In this document: positions 9,501 to 22,281 of the stretch, in pieces | Position numbering within the stretch: the first letter of the stretch is position 1 | Layout of the letters: every line of letters begins with the position of its first letter | Assembly (NCBI GenBank): GCA_009801015.1 | Contig: VHZZ01003210.1 | Span: forward strand, 38,727 to 83,303 | From: Silene noctiflora | Taxonomy: Eukaryota; Streptophyta; Magnoliopsida; Caryophyllales; Caryophyllaceae | DNA: 44,577 nt | Direction of reading: 5' to 3' | Made by a program: the position numbers and the translations under genes | Notes under the pieces: generated by a model | What the model was told of the DNA's origin: nothing | Seen by the model: the letters and a program-made list of their open reading frames with translations, nothing else | Database searches by the model: none

Positions 9501-11575
9501 TCTGTGAGAAGTAAAACTCAGGTGCTCGTGGCTCGATTTCATACTTCTTGCAGAAAGGGACCCATTTCCTGGCAAACTCAGCAGTCTCGGCAAGTGACTC
9601 AAAGGTGAGCATAGCGGCACCATCATCAGAGACATAGCACGATACTTTATCAACTGGATAGTCCACTGCTAGAATTGAGAGGACAGTGTTTGCTGTAATT
9701 AGAGGCGGTTCTTTTAATGGATCCACCGTACTCACGAAGAAGTCGACAGCAGCTAGCTGTGAAACTTCTCCCTCTCTTTCAAACCTGCCCATATTTGATG
9801 ACTATTTAGCGATCTAGAACACAATAACATTGTATAGGACAATCTGACCACTTAGGAAACTGGTCCAAGACCCATGTCGGAAAAAGAAAAACGTAACAGG
9901 GATCATAATTTAAGGCATAGTTACAAGCCTATAGCATAACAGGATACCTTAAAGGCTTAAATACCCAGGAAAGAGTCAGTATACCTTAAAGAGAGTTGAT
10001 CAATGAAGGCCTCCCTATTGATAGGAGACCACTTAGGAAACTGATCCAAGATCCAGGATATAGCAAACCAAATCTCGCAGATGACAGAAGTAAGCCAGAG
10101 GCCAAAGGCGCTGTCAACCGGGTTGGTTATTCTGTAGTGGAAGAACAGAACTAGAATGACCAATCTTGTGATGATCATTATTCGGTATGATGTCAGCTTG
10201 GTTCTCGGTATTGGAACCACTCTTGAAAGCGGTAATATAATCTCTCCGTTCCTAATCAGCAGAACATACACCAATTAGTGAATGTTTCAATTATGTTTAC
10301 TAAATAATACTTCCCCTGTAACACTGAAAAGAGTATAATACAAACCCCAAACATGCCGAAAGAAAAAGGCACACAACAATAAAGACGTAAAGGATCTATG
10401 TTACTCAAACTCAAGTAACAAGTGTCGAGTACAGGTAGTATATCCATAATACTTGTATCTCTTTAAAATGAGCTACAAAACCTTAGTCTCACGAGTCATG
10501 GTGGATAACTTACGGTTTTTCTTCCATAACTTGCTCTTGTGGAACTTGATTGCTTTCCTTTGCAACTTTAGTAGGTTGTTTTTTCTTCTTATCAGCCTTC
10601 CTCTCCCTCCAACTCTCGACACGATTCTTCCATAATGAACTTCCACTTTCACTATATGCTTCTGCAAACATAGGCAAGTCTTAGGAATGCATTGAGAGAA
10701 AAGTGAGATTTAGGAATGAAGAGGTACATTTGCTTACCACTATCCACTGTCGATACACTGCTGATATGTCTTGCATGTACTCCATCATTCTGGTTCTGTT
10801 TTAATCAACCACATGTGAGTTTAACTTCTATAAAGTTTACATAATTGTGTACAACAACATTCAGGGTCTAATGCGCGTATCCCTACCCCCTTACGTGGAT
10901 TTGACAGATATGCTATGTTATTTAAACTCGGTTAAAAGTATCCAGTAAGAACATATCTAAGAGATAAAGTCGAGATGGGTGCAAGGAGTAATATGAAGTC
11001 AGAGTAACGTAGCATAGCCATATAAGCTGTTTACGGATGACCATAGTGCAAATTGCGCGCATTTGGTGTTGACAACATAAGATGTATGCCTATGAAAATT
11101 TAGCATTCAAAGAAGATATAGCACGAAAAAATGTCGTTCAATCCAAAATAGTCATACGACTCATACCTGCTCATCGTTGATATAGGTAGTCATTGTGTTA
11201 CGACCTCCGGATCCCTCAGTAGCAGCCTCATCATATGTTGAAGCATCTGCAAGAGATCGAGCCCATGCCATTAAGACCGTGTATAAGATTAAAGATATAG
11301 GTACTAAAAGTTCATAGCCTTGGTCAACCGATACATAAGGTATTTATGAAACGAAGGGAGTGCATTTCAAGCTTGGGAATCACAGAAAGACACATACCTT
11401 CATAGGGAGCAGCACATCGGGAACAAGCCTTCTTACCCTCTTTAATCTCATAATCAACACAAGCCTTACAAACCGGGAAATTACATTCATGGCAAGCCAC
11501 AAACACATTACCATTTCCATCAAACCCGACTTGCTCACCACAAGTATTACAACGAAGAACATCAGACGCCATCAT
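6517..11575 (-). CDS. CESA8: Cellulose synthase A catalytic subunit, CESA8 type (13 exons, 974 aa)
   Basis: Polymerises UDP-glucose into beta-1,4-glucan as part of the plasma-membrane cellulose synthase complex. CESA8 acts with CESA4 and CESA7 in secondary walls. Exons derived from GT-AG sites: 11398-11575, 11167-11246, 10738-10789, 10514-10661, 9985-10251, 9439-9784, 9202-9339, 8877-9002, 8566-8778, 8241-8475, 7950-8149, 7424-7777 and 6517-7104. They join in frame (2925 nt). The N-terminal zinc finger has eight cysteines at residues 9, 12, 28, 31, 36, 39, 51 and 54. Catalytic signatures are present: DDG (about 295), DCD (462-464), TED (670-672) and QVLRW (710-714). Two membrane helices lie near 170-225 and six more after about 740. 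The CESA8 assignment rests on the very short N-terminus ([14 protein letters not shown]) and the ISIDC end. Length is close to Arabidopsis CESA8 (985 aa). Either of the two adjacent Met codons could start it. No damage was seen. Confidence 0.95.
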
Positions 11576-11621
11576 CTTCTACTACTTAAATCTCGTTTTC
11601 CACCTCTAACTCGTAATCCGA

Positions 11622-11629
11622 CACCAACC
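11622..11629 (-). promoter_or_regulatory. MYB46/SMRE-type site, CESA8 leader
   Basis: The minus strand reads GGTTGGTG, matching the M46RE consensus RKTWGGTR bound by the secondary-wall switches MYB46 and MYB83. It is about 50 bp upstream of the CESA8 ATG, so probably in the 5' UTR or core promoter. Function is inferred from motif and gene identity. Confidence 0.5.
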
Positions 11630-11719
11630 CTTTAAAGTTTCATGTGAAGAGTAGGGATAGAGTGCAATGTGAGTGAGGAAGACAAGTCATGGAAATGCAT
11701 GTATTATGTAATACATAGA

Positions 11720-11727
11720 ATTTGGTA
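11720..11727 (+). promoter_or_regulatory. MYB46-type site upstream of CESA8
   Basis: The plus strand reads ATTTGGTA, fitting RKTWGGTR. It is about 145 bp upstream of the CESA8 start and is one of three matches in about 120 bp. Confidence 0.45.
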
Positions 11728-11735
11728 GGAGACTA

Positions 11736-11743
11736 AGTTGGTG
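11736..11743 (+). promoter_or_regulatory. MYB46-type site upstream of CESA8
   Basis: The plus strand reads AGTTGGTG, fitting RKTWGGTR, 8 bp beyond the previous site and in the same orientation. Confidence 0.45.
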
Positions 11744-12750
11744 TCGTTTTTTGGTATGACTAATACTGCAAAGAAAGATGAGAAGCAACGTATATATGAA
11801 TTTTTAAAAATTGCGGGAGTTTTAAGGAAGAGTTTTTTCTGTTGGAAGAGCTACATCTTTCAACTAATCAACCATATTTTGAAAACCCACTGCCTAACTA
11901 TATACTTTTTTATATTGTAAATATATTAGTATTTTAATTTCATGCACAAATATGAATATAAAACCTAAGAAACTTCGGAAAACGATAATAAAAAAAAGGT
12001 TAGAATGAGTATCACCGCTCATAAACTATTTCCCATGAATTAGAGGATTGACAGAATTATATTCTACTACCAAAATCGGAATGTATTTGATACTAATAAT
12101 GATTCTCAAAAAAATAGATAAATAAGTTTACGCCGTATTTTAATTTTAAATAATATCGTAAAAAGAAAAAATCAATTCCATTATTTTTATGGGTTGAGAC
12201 TCTAAACGGGTTACGCTCATCTGAACATACTCAAACAAACACCAATCTTGTGTCGAACCATAGGCCTTTATCAGTTTACTTTTACTGAAGCTCGAACACA
12301 TAAAAAATATTCACAAGAGAATCACGTCCAACACTCGGAGATCGTGAGATGGATACACACTGGGAGGGTCTAATAAAACTCGATTTTTCAAGTTCAGATG
12401 ACCATAAATAGACCTTGGTGAGAAGTGAGCCTGGACCGGAGTTGTTCTTCATTCTCTAACATGTCCATGCCAATAATACTCAATCTTGCAATCAATTTTA
12501 CTCAATTACGAGACAGTAAAAGCAAGAGAAGCATACATCACTCGGAAATTGACGTCGCATTTGATGAAGACTAGTAGTAAATGAGAACAAGTTTCTTCCA
12601 AATCTGAAGTTGGTACTTCACATTGCAAGGTAAGTTTAACTGTCCCATCTCTTAATTATCTTTCTCAATCTGAGGAAGACGGAAGAAAGTGAACCATCAT
12701 TCATCACAATTGGTGTCCCGTAGTTTTACATAATAACACCACCACCAACT
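11744..12750. other. Distal upstream region of CESA8, no gene recognised
   Basis: AT-rich sequence. Apart from the three MYB46-type sites nearer the gene, no element, repeat or conserved frame is evident. Confidence 0.5.
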
Positions 12751-12755
12751 ACATC

Positions 12756-13019
12756 GTGCCTCTGATGAAACCCCGAGGTACATATGTGAGTAGTCTTCAT
12801 AGACCTTATCGAGATATCCACTTAGTAATGCCGCAAACAGTTCAGAGAGTCGCCCCAGTGGACGTGAAAAACCCGATTAAGTGCGAGTGTAGCAAGTGTT
12901 GGTGGTCCGTATCAAAAGCACCATTTCAAGGAGATATATTCATTCCGTCTGACATAAAACAAGCTGAAGCTCTCTTGGCAAAAGAAACTATAGAACTCAA
13001 AACATTTACATACATATAA
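12756..13019 (+). CDS. Unrecognised 87-aa open frame between CESA8 and the WD40 gene
   Basis: This frame has fairly balanced composition and a CECSKCWW cysteine cluster near residue 47, which makes it slightly more gene-like than nearby random frames. I do not recognise a family. No splice structure, promoter or partner domain supports it. It could be a chance frame, an exon of an unseen gene or a transposon remnant. Confidence 0.2.
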   Translation: MPLMKPRGTYVSSLHRPYRDIHLVMPQTVQRVAPVDVKNPIKCECSKCWWSVSKAPFQGDIFIPSDIKQAEALLAKETIELKTFTYI

Positions 13020-13623
13020 GCTGGCTAACTCACAAGTGCTTATTTATGACCTAAGTTCGGATTCAGTCGGCCTCAAAATCATCCTCGTGCCTGCCTTTAT
13101 TCTAAAAAGAACATACATACCACCGCGGTATTAAACTACTTGATCATTTATCAGTACTCATGACCTAAAATTGTTGCACTACATATACAGCTGTTACTAC
13201 TTAATAAAGAGCAGTATCAATAAACTTCAAACCTTGATAGCTCAATAGCGGTGTGGTGCCGCAGCCAATATTAATGCCATGCATACAATAGGTGACATGG
13301 TTGATTCAGGTCCTTGACACTGCATTCTGGGATGAACCCCAAGCTAAGAGCAAATGCTTTCCCATGTTTAAGTTTAACCCTTCCTCAGTATTACAAAAGT
13401 CTCTTTTTATTTGGTTAAGTCAACATCGCCTTAAAAATCTAATTTACTTTTTTCTTTGAGCCGGAGAGAGACATGCCTCAAACTCCAAAACAAGAAGCTC
13501 TAGAAACTCAATCTTACAGTAAGTACATCACTGGCTTTGTATATCTAAATGTGTTTTAGCCAGACCGCGATGTAAAGGCAAAACTTTTTTCTGGAAGTAA
13601 TTCAAAAATAGCAGAAAACTTAC
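13020..13623. other. Region 3' of the WD40 gene
   Basis: No gene is supported. On the minus strand this immediately follows the WD40 stop codon, so the nearest few hundred bases probably include its 3' UTR and polyadenylation region. No clear AATAAA was identified. Confidence 0.4.
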
Positions 13624-16600
13624 TTAAGAGACAGTATACACCTTTACCACTTTAGATGTGTCACAGACAACAAGATTTTCTGAATCAGCTGGGGTGGTGC
13701 AAAGCCAGTTTACCTGACAAAAACATTGACGTGAGAATACAAAATAGCAGAAACAACAAAGCCTCAATATATGCAAAAGAAAAGCTTTCGATCGGATAAC
13801 ATAAACAATAGTTTGACATGGTTTAAACCTAGCTTTAACCAAATATGTTGGACTTGATTTCCTAGGAATCCAAACTCAGGGAGGGAGGGCCTCGACACTC
13901 TTATGGTTCAACCCGGCTCGAATCAAGATTACAATGGACTAAGCAAACAAGAAAAAAAGTGAATAGAAGAAAATGGAAAAACATCAAAATGTTGAAACCT
14001 GTTGTATTGAGATAAAAAGAGATTTCAAATAAGAAAAAAAAAGGTAAAGAAATATAAAAAAGAAAAGAGTATCACACATAAGGCAAAATATGTCACAGTA
14101 ACATTAGACTATTAGAGCAGGAAATAAATCCAACAAAAAGAAGGCAACCAGCGGAAGAAGATAATTACTTTTTTCTGCAGATTAATGCTAACGGCAACAT
14201 TTGTGCCTGCGCAGGTTGTAGTCTCATCAAGATACCGGGACCAATCCCAAATCTTCACTGACTTGTCATTTCCTCCGGAAATTAAAAGCTTCCCTTTCTC
14301 CCCGAAAGATGAAAATGTTCTGAAAATTCAACGAAAACAGCATAGCAAGATGTAACTTACACCCCTCCATAACACAATGATCCTCTCATTTGACTATACC
14401 AAGAGTAAACTTAGCTATAGTATATGTCAGAAATACAATTATGTGAAAGATTTTATGATAATAAACGCCATTGCTTTGGTATCATATTACCGAGTATAAT
14501 CTTAACATGTTTAAGGTCAAAGTTTTGAGATTTTGACCCGAATAAGTGAGATGGGTAGAAAATTGCAAAACAGAGGGTGTAAATATAACAGAAGTTGTTA
14601 AATTAGACCTGACAAAAGCTAACAACTACTCTGAGAAAACAGACCCGAACCCCACAACCTGAGCAGATGGAACCCGAATATATGGTGAACAAGAACTTAC
14701 ACGCATGAAGCGGAAGCCGAGTGACCTCCATGCGAGTATTCCAAATGCAATCTTTTCCAGTCATTCTGGCTCTCAGTGCCTACTGAGTTAGACGTACTAG
14801 AGCTGCCTTGAGTACTATTTTTGGATTTCGTGTTTCCTTTTGATTTGGCAACAGCAAGCTCTGATTCAATATTGATAATGCTAACAGCTCCATCTCCTCT
14901 TGCAACAGCACATATCTTTCCTGATCTCTCCAACATATCGGTTTCAGGAACAGCAATTGAATGAATAAATGGTGGGTTACAAAATTGTCCTTCATTTCCA
15001 TTTTTATGGTCTATTTTTCCTGAAAAGTAGAAGATAATAAGTTTACATTATTTTCTTCAGCAAGCAAGATACATATTGCAAGTCCAATCTAATTTTCTTG
15101 GTGCAGCAAAACCTTTTTAACGATTATGGTCAGAAAAGATTCCAAGAGAAGCACCAGCATAGCTCAACAATCAAGAGTCTATTCAAAATTATTTAGATAA
15201 TCATCGAATAAAGCCAAATAGAAGCATTTCAAGACCACCCTAGCATGGCACATGTCACACGGCAGAAAAGAAACTAAAAAATTCTGGTGGAAAAAACTGG
15301 CATCTCTGTTGAAGCATACTCCGTATAACATATAAGAAATTAAAAAAATTAGGACATAGTCACTCCTAGATCATCAAAGAACATTACAACTGTCATAAAA
15401 TTACCTATTGCCACCAGATAACACAGAAAGTGAGTTTCTTGACATGAAAACAATCAATAGATTAAAATTAAAACATAGTAATTCTGAAACTCAGCAGGAA
15501 AAAAGTTCTGTTACTGAACGGAAACTTAGAAGCAAGCGAGTAATATACTGGTTTGCATAGATATTACTTCGTACATACCAAAGTCCACAACAAGGAATGG
15601 ACGCCCCTTGGAAAAATCCCACATAATCATCTTAGAATCCAAACCACCAGTAATAACTGTCAAGCAACACCAAAACTGGTCAGCGCAATTTTTGGCATAG
15701 CGAGATATCTGATATAAATTAGAAACAAATGCATATACTAGTTTTGTGTTAGTGTGTTACTAGTCATGACCGACTATTTTATAACCGGTTAAGAATAGAT
15801 AAATACAAAACTGAATTGCTAATATACCATCAATATCTAAAATTCCAATGGACACGTCATCACTGACAACACTTACACACATCAGTATTTCAATTGACTG
15901 GCGATATTATACCTGGGTAATGAAAGAGTCGGGGAAGTTATGACTCACTAATCCTACAGATAATATTTCATTAAACTTGATTACCAAGAAAGATGTGCCA
16001 CCATCAGTGGGTTGGGCCATTGAGGTAATTGGCAAATCTGCCATTTGTCACTCTTAGAATGTACGTCACTGAGCAAGCTGCTCAAATCTCTATTATATTA
16101 ATTTCATCAACTAAACCTCGTAATTGAACTGAGTCAGGAAATACGAGTCTTTTGATTACCAACTCCATAAAATCTCAAGTTCTCAACAAAAGATTATAAT
16201 TATCAATTGGGCAACACGAATTACAATTATCAAACCCAAAGATTGCAGATTAACATAGCATTTACCTTCCCAAGGTTTCCAAGGAACAAATTGCACACTG
16301 CTACATATCTAGATATATAGGGTCAAGGCCACACACAATCACAATTCTTATTTGAGATAAATATTTTAAACCCCGGGAATTTTTATTTACAAATATAACT
16401 TATTGAAAAGAAGCATAAAAACAAAATAGGTACAAACTAAGCGCTGAAGCTCAACAGGAAAAACTGAAATTTGTCAATTTTGGGACTAGCTTATTGATTG
16501 AACTCGCGCCAAACCCATGAACCGTAGCATTATCAAGCGCATACAAAGCCAAAAAAGTAGATATAATAGAAAGGATACACTATCATGACCATTTCTCAAT

Positions 16601-19600
16601 GTTTTGAAAGGCCGTCGTTGATGGATGTCAATTATCTGTAATGATGATGCCATAGCAAGAAGCTTAATCAATAATCAGAGAAGCAAAATTTCTGGATTCT
16701 AGTGTACAATACAGCCAAATGCTTCAGAAGAAACGTAGCATAAATATGTATCCAATAAAATAAATGATTTTGCTAGCTAAAATTTTTAAGGGATCGGTAA
16801 TTTCTTAAATCAATTTTGAGCAGAAAAACTTGGAAGTGAAAAAAAAAAAAAAAGGAAACATCCTGTTTTCTTGTTTTTTTTGCCATCTCATTTATGACTA
16901 TCCTCTTAAAAATGTTCCATGATTACATATCTTTATACTTACACCCGTTCGCACGCCAAGAAAATACTTGGAAAGAAATTACAACATAATTCTCAATACC
17001 AGCAAGCAAACAGACAGCAAAGGGGAATTACAAAACATGGTATACCATAGTCAACTGTACCACTGCAAATTCTAAGAAACCAGAAGTAAATTCCCTTAAG
17101 AGATACAAATATATTACGTTAGAACAGTCTAAGGCATGTTGAAGAGCGTGGTTTGAGGACTACTCAGTCAATGGAGAATATTTAAAAATGCCATTTCGTA
17201 GGTGAGAGAAATTGCATGATACCCCCCCCCCCCCCCCCCCCCCCCCCCCNACACACTCATCACGGGGTCCGGGCATGCTTAAATAAAGAAGACATTGGTA
17301 CCTTCACATCACCACTATCATCTGCTGCAGCGAGAAAGGATGACTTCAAGTTGCATGATATCTGCACATGAATGAACAAGTAGGTTAAATGTTAGTATAA
17401 ATCTTTACAAATATGGAGTAACAATAAGCCATGGAGTTGGAAAGAGATTAAAGTCTAACATGGTAAACTGAATGATTGAAAAAGAGTTCACTACTTTGTT
17501 TGCACTTCCTCCATTCTTTAACAGCTTATACAATTGCTTCTTGATGATAGTGATAATCACATCTGATCAAACCGTAAATTTTATAATGTCATTGAATTAA
17601 ATATGCAAGTAGACATGTAGTAAGGCAGTTTTTTCTAATAAAACTAGTGTAGTATATAGTGTAGAAATTTAGAACACTGGCCCAAGGTTCTTTCTTTTTA
17701 TTAGTAGCTAGAAGCGAGCACAGGTAACCAAGAAAGCAGATGAAGGATGACGAACAACACTTACTGTCAACAATGAGAAATACGACATTAAATGGAACTG
17801 CTATCAAGATATCAAAATGTAGAAAGGGGAATTGATTTACAGTTTTCTTCTTTTAGGGTGGAAGGGGAGAAATGTCAAATATGACCTCATGCATTTCGGA
17901 CCAGAGTTAGGTCTGACCTTGCTGCAGGGAATCTTATCTCTTAACCTACCCGTGACAAAGAAGATTTAAACAAACACCCTTCAATAAAAAATTATCAGCA
18001 GTTAACCAAGTTTAGGACTTCTTAGCTGTGTATGACAGCCTCAATTTCAGCACGTTTCAGTAGAAAGAAATCCCAAACAATAAAACAAGACATTCTTTAC
18101 CTGGTTTATTTCATCTTTGTTATAGTTGTAGCTTTCCAAGGGCTTTTCCGGAGCAGCCTACAAGATCAACACCTCAAATTAGATAATATATATATGGAAT
18201 GTACAAAAAGCGAACAGAAATTAAGGTTCCAAATTCCAACAAGCAACGCAAGGCAAGATTAGTACCATTCGAACATCAAAACATCTGACTTCTGTCCCAG
18301 ACGATAAGTATATGATATTTTCATTGCCTGAAACAATCAATGAACATAAGTGACAATTCTTATATCGAACAGAGAGACAGCGAAGTAAGGATAGGCTCAT
18401 CAAAATTTAACAGAACAACACAGCAAACAAAGCTAAACATGAAAATTGCACGCCAAATACGTTCTAGTAGCAAGGCAAATACAAACATGATGGTATACGA
18501 TATTTTCAGTGCAAATAGAAAAATATTAATGAAGTAAATCAATGAAGAGTCTTTAAGAAACTTTTGACATGATCAGAAAAGCACACCTTGTTTAAAGCAT
18601 ATTGATGAAATAGCATCATCAGCCAGCTTCAAGACATGTTGCACATTTTTGCATCGTAAATCAAACAAGCAGACACAGCCATCCTGGTGATGTTAATTGT
18701 TAAACAACAGTAGCATGGATTTTACCAACAGCAAACCATTTCGCGGAAAAAAAAATATCACTGCCCTTGCAATACATATATGCTAATATTCTTACAAGAA
18801 TATAAACAGCAATTACACCTTATCGAGTCATTTGCATAAAGAGGTCGAGGAGGGGTCGAGCCAAGAGAGGGAGTAGGGGTAAATGGGTAATAGCACCCCC
18901 AAAAGTAAGCCACCATGTTACCTTTAGGACTTGTTTGGAAGGGGGGTAATTGTTATGAGAGTAATAGAGCTCAAATTTAAAAGAAAACGGAAGAAAGTGG
19001 TGGTGGAGGTGGAAGGTGGATTGAGAAATAGATGGCAATAGTTACCCCATGAAAGAGTAAAAAGTCACCCTCTTTCCTTCCTAGAGTAATGTATTACCCC
19101 ATATGGACGCAATAGTTACCCCATGAAAGAGGAAAAAGTCGCCCTCTTTCCTTCCTAGAGTAATGTATTACCTCATATGGGGCACAATAGTTCCTCCCGA
19201 GCTCCTCTTTCCACCTTCCAATTCCACCACCTACCACCGATCTCCTTCACTTTCCCCATATTTTGAGCTTCATTACCCTTCTAATATCTACCCCTTCCCA
19301 AACACGCCGTAAATGCGAAATGATCACCAATGATATAGAGCACGTTACATACTACTTAGTAACAATGACACTTTCACGGTAAAATGATCGTCAGTAATAG
19401 GAACCTAGGTCACTGATAATATATGAAGGGGTGGCATCATTTTTGGCTAAGCTGGTAAATTAAGCTTTGTTTCGATAAAAAAAAATGTGCAGGAAAAAGG
19501 GAGGGGAGGGGAACGGAGGGATGGAGTTATCCCTCCGAATCTTTCCTTTGTTAAAGGTAAAATAATTTGACTTGTAGGCGGAAAATGGAGGAATTTATTT

Positions 19601-20010
19601 TCCTGCCCCACTAAATTACTTCCTTCCAAATCCCTCCCTTCCCTTAAACCCCTTCCCTTCCAAATTCCGCTATCTAAACAAAGGGTTAGCGTAAGACGGT
19701 TTCACACAAGTATTCGTGTACCTCCCCATAAAGGGCTGAAATCCTATCATCTCCATAAACTACTAACCCTTAATACACTAATTTCAATCTAATTTAAACA
19801 ATTTCAATATTTACCCTAAAAAATTAACAAGTTTCAATAATCAATTAATTAACAGAGTAACAGAATTAAGTCTAAATAATGAAGAAAGAAGGGTACCTCG
19901 CCAGCAGTGGCAAGGAAGCCATGGCGGTCACGAGAAGAGATGCAGCAAGTAGCTGTGGATGTATGGCCTTTCAATCTCCTCGGTTTCTGTTCTTCACTTA
20001 CACCCGCCAT
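13624..20010 (-). CDS. WD40-repeat protein resembling WDR53 (11 exons, 375 aa)
   Basis: Beta-propeller WD40 scaffold, probably a single propeller. Exons: 19897-20010, 18587-18683, 18266-18327, 18101-18157, 17302-17361, 16579-16635, 16266-16308, 15579-15656, 14701-15019, 14169-14319 and 13624-13713. All have GT-AG borders and join in frame (1128 nt). Diagnostic strings are RRLKGHTSTATCC at the N-terminus, DGCVCLFDLR, DDSGDVKIIDIHQ, VITGGLDSKMIMWDF, LLISGGNDKSVKIWDW and the C-terminal VNWL. The order and the C-terminal VNWL...VxVY end match animal WDR53 and its plant relatives. The large exon 9 carries a Ser/Asn/Lys-rich spacer between blades. WDR53-type proteins are proposed adaptors, including for CUL4-DDB1 ligases; that role is not shown by this sequence. 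Intron 1 (18684-19896) holds two MITEs and intron 5 a poly-C run with an N. Confidence 0.9.
17222..17250. repeat. Poly-C homopolymer ending in an N, in an intron
   Basis: About 28 consecutive C residues followed by one ambiguous base, within intron 5 of the WD40 gene and 51 bp from exon 5. The true length is unknown and the following sequence may not be contiguous. Confidence 0.85.
18927..19310. mobile_element. MITE in WD40-gene intron 1 with internal 74-bp tandem repeat
   Basis: The ends are inverted copies: GGACTTGTTTGGAAGGGG at the left, and at the right the complement of ACGGCGTGTTTGGGAAGGGG. The similarity continues inward for about 90 bp through GTAAT, GAGCTC and GGTGG-rich blocks. The centre holds two 74-bp tandem copies starting GCAATAGTTACCCCATG at 19035 and 19109. 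Non-coding; superfamily not determined. Confidence 0.7.
19465..19683. mobile_element. Second MITE in WD40-gene intron 1
   Basis: The termini are inverted, CTTTGTTTCGATA at the left and TATCTAAACAAAG at the right. Purine-rich left (GGGAGGGGAGGGGAACGG) and pyrimidine-rich right halves can pair, giving a 219-bp foldback. The open frame inside is a by-product of composition. Confidence 0.65.
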
Positions 20011-20903
20011 TGTTAAAGGTTTTTGCTTTACTTAAACTATAACAATGGTGATTTTGGGTTTAAGGGTGCAAAGTGTGATGTTTTTTTTCCCCTTTTGGCA
20101 CTCCTATGATTAATTCTCCGAGCATTACCTTTCGTGTGGAGTTTAGGCTAAAGAGCCCAAATGGTACGAACCCGATCCGATTCGACTTGTTTATAACGCG
20201 ATCCGATTCGACTTGTTTATAACCCGAGTTTAATGATCAAGATTTTGTAGCAACTTAAACTTTAGGTGAGTCTTGACCCCACCATAATTGGAGACTCCTC
20301 CTGAGTCTTAAGACTTTGTTAGATTATCTTTTCACTAACTTTATATTTTTATATTGCTCAGACTCGTCAAACTTTATACATTATCAATCAGACTCACCTC
20401 AGACCCTACTTTTTACTCCACTTGTGTTTTTATAACTTATAAAGAAAAAAAATGAAAAACAAAAGAGTACACATGTCAATTATTAATTGGAAGAAATGTC
20501 TAATAAATTGTGTCAAGACTATATAAGAGTCTTAAGTTGAGTCTTGGATTTCCAATATTTAACTTAAGATTTTGTCAAAACTTTGGTAGATTATTAGCGA
20601 GCTTAAGTGAGTCTTGTCTCAAAACTACCAATAATCTTACCCCCTAAGGGTCAGGGCCAATTGCTTCATTAGGTGTATAGTGGATGAATAATAAATTGAT
20701 TTGTTAAATTGAAGGAACTAGAAGTGGAAAAAAAAAAAGATATTCGTTTTAAGTGTAAAAACGAGTCTATATAATATATAGATGAGACAAGAGTTTATTC
20801 TTATCTAAGTATTCTGCTTTTGTCTCGTCTATCTATTTGACTTGTGTCTTGTTTAAAAACGATGTCCATTTTAAACAATAATTTGATACTCACTATGTTT
20901 AAT
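20011..20903. other. Upstream region of the WD40 gene
   Basis: Presumed promoter side of the WD40 gene. It contains a tandem duplication of CGATCCGATTCGACTTG at about 20173 and 20201. From 20255 to 20640 repeated AGTCTTAAG/GAGTCTTG strings in both orientations suggest a degenerate foldback MITE. No TATA box could be assigned with confidence. Confidence 0.4.
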
Positions 20904-21062
20904 TTTACGGAAATTTCTCATACTACTCTTGAACTTTGGCAGATTACATATATACCCCTCATTTTAAGTTTCTACGTGCAGTATTCCTGTGCTTACCGTT
21001 TTCCTTCTCATAATACCCTTTAATAAACTTCCGTCATAATGTTGTTACTCCTTAACTTCTGG
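20904..21062. repeat. Diverged relative of the adjacent long TIR
   Basis: It starts ACGGAAATTTCTCAT and continues with spaced near-TACCC units like the TIR that begins at 21076, but is much more diverged. Probably an older member of the same family next to the newer insertion. Confidence 0.45.
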
Positions 21063-22124
21063 TGCCTTTTTTTTAACGGAAATTTTTCATGGTACACCTT
21101 AATTTTGTTAGATTTTCCATGGTACCCTTGCTTTTAAGAATTCGCGCAAAGTACCCTTGAGGTTCAAATTTTGTGCCTGTGGTACCCCATAATGTAACGG
21201 TCGTTAACATAGCCTTAGTTTTTGATGAAGTGACAATAATTATTAAATTAAAAATTAATAAAAATATGAAATAAAAAAAAAAAGTTTGAACATTTTCCAT
21301 GGCACATGTGTACTTTATACATTCTTCCCCATATATCCCTTAAATGTAACAATTTTCCCATGGTACCGTTGACTTTATATAGTTTTCCCACTACATTCCT
21401 CATTTAAGCTATGTAATAGCTTGATAAGAAGGTCATTTTGCTATCATTTAGCGTGTCATCTCGATTTACTCGTACTCAACATCAACAATCATCTCTGATT
21501 CATGATGTTTTGGTCGGATCTCTACTTCCTTTCCTTTGTTGGCTTAATACTGGGTTTATTGTGTTCTTTGGGATTTGTGCGTTTATGAGCAGGGGTATGA
21601 CGGGTTTTCAATTCGGTGCGGATGGTTGGTTTGGAGATGGTGGTCTTTTTCCTTAACGTTATGGTGTCATCTTCCAGTTTTTTTAATGCTTTTCGTCTCA
21701 ATAAATCTCCTTACGGAGATATTTAGCTATGATGTGTGGGTTGGATTCGTCAGTAGACAATGTTTACTGGCTTCTTTTAACTGGATCTTGGTTAAGGGAC
21801 TCCCTTTGTTCTCTCTTCTTTGCATGATGAATTTCTCAATGTGTTGGTCTTATGGTCAATGGGTTCAATTTCTAAGGTGAAGGAGATTTATCTCCGCCGA
21901 TGGCAGACTGTGTCGTCTTGCTCATCTTTGTTTTTTTTTCTTCGTTCTTTTCGCAAGAGCGGAAGTACACCTTGTCATTATTGTCACTCTGTGACTCGTA
22001 TGCGTCGATGTTTTCTTGAAGTCAAGCGTGCTTTTGAAGCTGGTTCGGTTGTTCGTGGCCAATCCTCCGCCCTTATCCATCCTATCATCTCGGATCTCGT
22101 TTATCTTAATGTTGTAGTTTTATA

Positions 22125-22281
22125 CTCCCTCCTATCCACTATAGTCTTCCCTATTTCCATTTTCGGATTATTCTGGTTTTCTTCCCTATTTTCTTTTCTG
22201 GTAGATTTTGTGTGGTCCAAATTCATTTTATTATTCTTTGTGCAAAAAGGAAAGAGAAAGAATATAGTGAATAGAAGGGAG
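22125..22281. mobile_element. Stowaway MITE nested in the TIR element
   Basis: The terminal inverted repeats CTCCCTCCTATCCACTATAG and the complement of CTATAGTG-like GAATATAGTGAATAGAAGGGAG are flanked by TA at 22123-22124 and 22282-22283. The length of 157 bp, TA target duplication and CTCCCTCC ends are the standard Stowaway signature. It interrupts the 178-residue open frame there, so that frame is chimeric. Confidence 0.9.
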
